This document shows, one piece after another, positions 63,019 through 64,000 of a stretch of 64,000 bases of DNA (position 1 is its first letter; every line of letters starts with the position of its first letter). Source of the DNA: Bermanella sp047621325 (GTDB lineage Bacteria; Pseudomonadota; Gammaproteobacteria; Pseudomonadales; Oceanobacteraceae); contig JBLHLT010000002.1 in assembly GCA_047621325.1 (NCBI GenBank), positions 1-64,000 of the forward strand, written 5' to 3'. Position numbers and translations under genes: made by a program. The notes under the pieces were generated by a model. It was not told where the DNA came from. It did not search any database and was given only the letters and a program-made list of their open reading frames with translations.

Positions 63019-64000
63019 ATGAAATTAATTTTGATGGGTGTATTGGCAATCTTGCTAAGCGCCTGCGGTGAAAAATCCAACGAAGTAGCAACAAAAAGCG
63101 CAGAGCCTCAACAAACCTTTGAGTGGAAGCTGGTCACCAGCTGGCCTAAAAATTTCCCAGGGTTAGGCACCGGCCCAGAAAAATTCTCAAAAATGGTTGA
63201 AGAAATGTCAGCTGGGCGATTAAAAATTAAAGTTTACGGTGCAGGGCAACTAGTACCGGCACTTGAAGTGTTTGATGCGGTTTCTCGTGGCACCGCACAA
63301 ATGGGTCACAGTGGTGCGTATTACTGGAAAGGCAAAGCGCCTGCCGCACAGTTTTTTACATCCGTGCCGTTTGGTCTAACCGCACAAGAAATGCATGGCT
63401 GGATTCACTACGGCGGCGGTATGGAACTATGGCAAGAAGTCTACGCGCCATTTAATCTAATTCCACTGGCAGGTGGCAATACTGGCGTACAAATGGGCGG
63501 CTGGTTTAATAAAGAAATTAACAGCCTAAAAGATTTAGACGGCTTAAAAATGCGTATCCCCGGTTTAGGTGGTGAAGTATTGCAACGAGCAGGCGGCACA
63601 CCCGTAACCTTACCGGGTGCTGAATTATTTACTGCACTGCAAACCGGTGCCATTGATGCTACCGAATGGGTGGGGCCATACAATGACTTAGCCTTTGGTT
63701 TATACAAGGCTGCGAAATTTTATTATTACCCAGGCTGGCATGAGCCAGGTTCAATGATGGAATACACCGTCAACAAAGAAGCGTTTGATGTCCTACCTAA
63801 AGACCTACAAGCCATTGTGAAAGTAGCATCCCGTGCTGCTAATCAAGACATGTTAGATGAGTACACATCACGCAATAACCAAGCCCTACAAGACCTGATA
63901 AACAAACACGGTGTCGACGTACGTGCATACCCAGATGATGTATTACAAAAACTCAAAGGCTTATCGTATGAAGTGCTAGAAGAACTTGCGGCAAAAGACC
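63019..64000 (+). CDS. TRAP transporter solute-binding lipoprotein (DctP/TakP type), incomplete
   Basis: The gene runs off the window end; 327 codons are present. A lipoprotein signal (MKLILMGVLAILLSAC) is preceded by AAAGGAG. The mature part has FEWKLVTSWPKNFPGLG, FDAVSRGTAQMGHSGAYYW, GLKMRIPGLGGEVLQRAGG and GAIDATEWVGPYND, closest to the TakP/DctP receptors that bind 2-oxo acids or related carboxylates. The membrane subunits would lie to the right of the window. Confidence 0.93.
   Translation, partial: MKLILMGVLAILLSACGEKSNEVATKSAEPQQTFEWKLVTSWPKNFPGLGTGPEKFSKMVEEMSAGRLKIKVYGAGQLVPALEVFDAVSRGTAQMGHSGAYYWKGKAPAAQFFTSVPFGLTAQEMHGWIHYGGGMELWQEVYAPFNLIPLAGGNTGVQMGGWFNKEINSLKDLDGLKMRIPGLGGEVLQRAGGTPVTLPGAELFTALQTGAIDATEWVGPYNDLAFGLYKAAKFYYYPGWHEPGSMMEYTVNKEAFDVLPKDLQAIVKVASRAANQDMLDEYTSRNNQALQDLINKHGVDVRAYPDDVLQKLKGLSYEVLEELAAKD

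Noticed and set aside
1..64000. rRNA, tRNA, insertion-sequence or prophage genes
   Set aside because: I saw no cloverleaf-like tRNA ends, no rRNA sequence, no transposase frame and no phage structural or integrase genes anywhere in the window.

Overview
The window is the replication-origin region of a gammaproteobacterial chromosome. Gene order is closest to that known for Pseudomonas and other non-enteric gammaproteobacteria: glmU, the atp operon, parAB, rsmG, mnmG, mnmE, yidC, yidD, rnpA and rpmH on the minus strand, then dnaA, dnaN, recF and gyrB on the plus strand, then gmhB, glyS-glyQ, trkH, trkA, rsmB, fmt and def, and finally lysM, dprA, tsaC, hemF and aroE. Moderate base composition, many small lipoproteins and outer-membrane barrels, and a TRAP solute receptor suggest a marine Oceanospirillales-type bacterium. 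That placement is inference from gene order and style, not from a search.

Layout. 1-5.9 kb: glmU, a TrmB-type regulator, an inner-membrane phosphoethanolamine-transferase-like sulfatase-fold protein, and three small envelope proteins. 5.9-13 kb: the complete F1Fo ATP synthase operon (atpIBEFHAGDC), read leftwards. 13.2-17.8 kb: parB, parA, rsmG and mnmG. 17.9-19.3 kb: a small lipoprotein, a dense cluster of DnaA boxes, and a beta-lactamase-fold hydrolase that has lost its 5' end. 19.4-23.3 kb: mnmE, yidC, yidD, rnpA, rpmH. 23.4-23.8 kb: a second cluster of DnaA boxes next to an AT-rich stretch, directly before dnaA. 23.8-30.1 kb: dnaA, dnaN, recF, gyrB; recF carries two perfect parS-like sites, the expected targets of the ParB encoded at 13.3 kb.

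30.2-37.9 kb is an accessory block of exported proteins between gyrB and gmhB: two outer-membrane barrels, a Ser/Asp-rich lipoprotein, and a 1,324-residue protein with FG-GAP-like repeats, a Calx-beta-like region and calcium-binding type-3 repeats. 38-42 kb holds gmhB, glyS and glyQ. 41.9-44.2 kb encodes a histidine kinase and a receiver-TPR protein. 44.3-48.2 kb is the most unusual locus. One protein joins an N-terminal Hcp domain (type VI secretion tube subunit) to a C-terminal DUF2235/Tle1-type lipase domain. It is followed by two tandem lipoprotein genes, probably immunity genes, each followed by an orphan copy of the effector's last ~40 codons. The repeat period is exactly 643 bp, and a third immunity copy is reduced to 14 codons.

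48.4-58.9 kb is the conserved trk/fmt/def/dprA/hemF/aroE region. 59-64 kb has a small conserved protein, HexR, UvrD with a LexA box, and the start of a TRAP-transporter receptor that runs off the window. Three families of short palindromes are scattered between genes: a GTGGGAGGGCGC-type REP (four copies), a GATGGGTTA-type inverted repeat, and an 11-bp stem near yidC. I saw no rRNA or tRNA genes, insertion sequences or CRISPR arrays.
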